This document shows, piece by piece, positions 13,269 through 13,720 of a DNA stretch of 13,720 nucleotides (positions are counted from its first letter, which is position 1; every line of letters begins with the position of its first letter). The notes below the pieces were generated by a model. It searched no databases and was not told where the DNA came from. It saw nothing but the letters and a program-made list of their open reading frames with translations. A program made the translations under genes and the position numbers. This DNA is from an uncultured Faecalibacterium sp. (lineage in GTDB: Bacteria; Bacillota; Clostridia; Oscillospirales; Ruminococcaceae): contig CABQHF010000031.1 in assembly GCA_902463905.1 (NCBI GenBank), positions 1 to 13,720 on the forward strand, given 5' to 3'.

Positions 13269-13720
13269 TCAGACGTTTTCCTCGCCTTTGATCTTTGCCC
13301 AGTAGGCGCGGGCCGCCTGTTCGGTACGGTTGTCGCCGTAGGTGTAGTATTTCACGTCCTTGAGGGCATCCGGCAGATACTGTTGTTTGACCCAATGGTG
13401 GTCGTAGTCGTGAGCGTACTTGTAGTTCTGCCCTTTTACCAGAGCATCCTCGCCGTCAAAGTGCTTGTTCTGCAGCTGACGCGGGATGGGCCCGGTGCGC
13501 CCGGCCTGCACATCCGCGATGGCTGCATTGATGGCGTCATGGGCGCTGTTGGATTTGGGGCTGGTGGCCACCAGGATCACCGCGTCGGCCAGCGGCAGGC
13601 GTGCTTCCGGCAAACCCACCATGTTGGCCGCATCCACCGCCGCCTTGACGATGGGGATGATCTGTGGGTAGGCAAGGCCCACGTCCTCGCAGGCGCACAC
13701 CATCAGACGGCGGCAGGCCG
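13269..13720 (-). CDS. rarA: Replication-associated recombination protein A, C-terminal part (N-terminus outside window)
   Basis: The last ~149 codons of a RarA/MgsA-family AAA+ ATPase, a DNA-dependent ATPase acting at stalled replication forks and related to clamp-loader subunits. The open frame continues past the right edge; the first in-frame ATG (13703) is internal, because the preceding residues ACRRL continue the family sequence. Recognisable C-terminal signatures are CACEDVGLAYPQ, ADAVILVATSPKSNSAH (the tetramerisation-region alanine/lysine block), IADVQAGRTGPIP and KYAHDYDHHWVKQQYLPD. Walker motifs would lie outside the window. It precedes perR by 27 bases. Confidence 0.93.
   Translation of the reverse strand, partial: ACRRLMVCACEDVGLAYPQIIPIVKAAVDAANMVGLPEARLPLADAVILVATSPKSNSAHDAINAAIADVQAGRTGPIPRQLQNKHFDGEDALVKGQNYKYAHDYDHHWVKQQYLPDALKDVKYYTYGDNRTEQAARAYWAKIKGEENV

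Noticed and set aside
1..13720. Defence system, prophage, insertion sequence, CRISPR array or RNA gene
   Set aside because: All coding space is accounted for by conserved housekeeping genes on one strand, with gaps too short to hold such elements and no direct-repeat arrays.

Overview
This window is a dense block of housekeeping genes, all read from the minus strand. It comes from a GC-rich low-GC-phylum relative (Bacillota, class Clostridia). Protein flavour, GC-rich third positions and the absence of hfq after miaA suggest a Faecalibacterium/Gemmiger/Subdoligranulum-type member of the Oscillospiraceae; this placement is inference. No mobile element, CRISPR array, tRNA or rRNA is visible, and no gap between genes exceeds about 125 bases.

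In transcription order (high to low coordinates) the genes are: C-terminus of rarA (fork-remodelling ATPase, cut by the right edge); a PerR-type Fur regulator; miaB; a YlbF/YmcA-family protein with a cysteine-rich tail; mutS; mutL; miaA; an unassigned single-pass membrane protein with HlyD-like architecture; sepF; ylmH (S4 RNA-binding protein); divIVA; and the N-terminal part of ileS (cut by the left edge). Probable transcription units are rarA-perR; miaB-ylbF, with its own promoter and a strong terminator; mutS-mutL-miaA-HlyD-like, closely packed or overlapping; and sepF-ylmH-divIVA-ileS, with a very good sigma-A type promoter just after the HlyD-like stop codon.

Functionally, MiaA and MiaB catalyse consecutive steps of ms2i6A37 tRNA modification, MutS and MutL are the mismatch-repair pair (MutL of the endonuclease type, clamp-linked), and SepF and DivIVA are membrane-associated division/polarity proteins. 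In effect, two neighbourhoods that are separate in Bacillus subtilis (miaB-ymcA-cotE-mutSL and the ylm-divIVA-ileS cluster) sit end to end here, bridged by miaA and the HlyD-like gene. cotE, hfq, ylmE and ylmG do not appear.

I see no clear previously undescribed system. The items most worth following are the HlyD-like protein beside sepF, the cysteine-tailed YlbF-family protein in the ymcA position, the palindrome over the sepF promoter, and the use of TTG start codons by exactly the three genes whose products act on tRNA.
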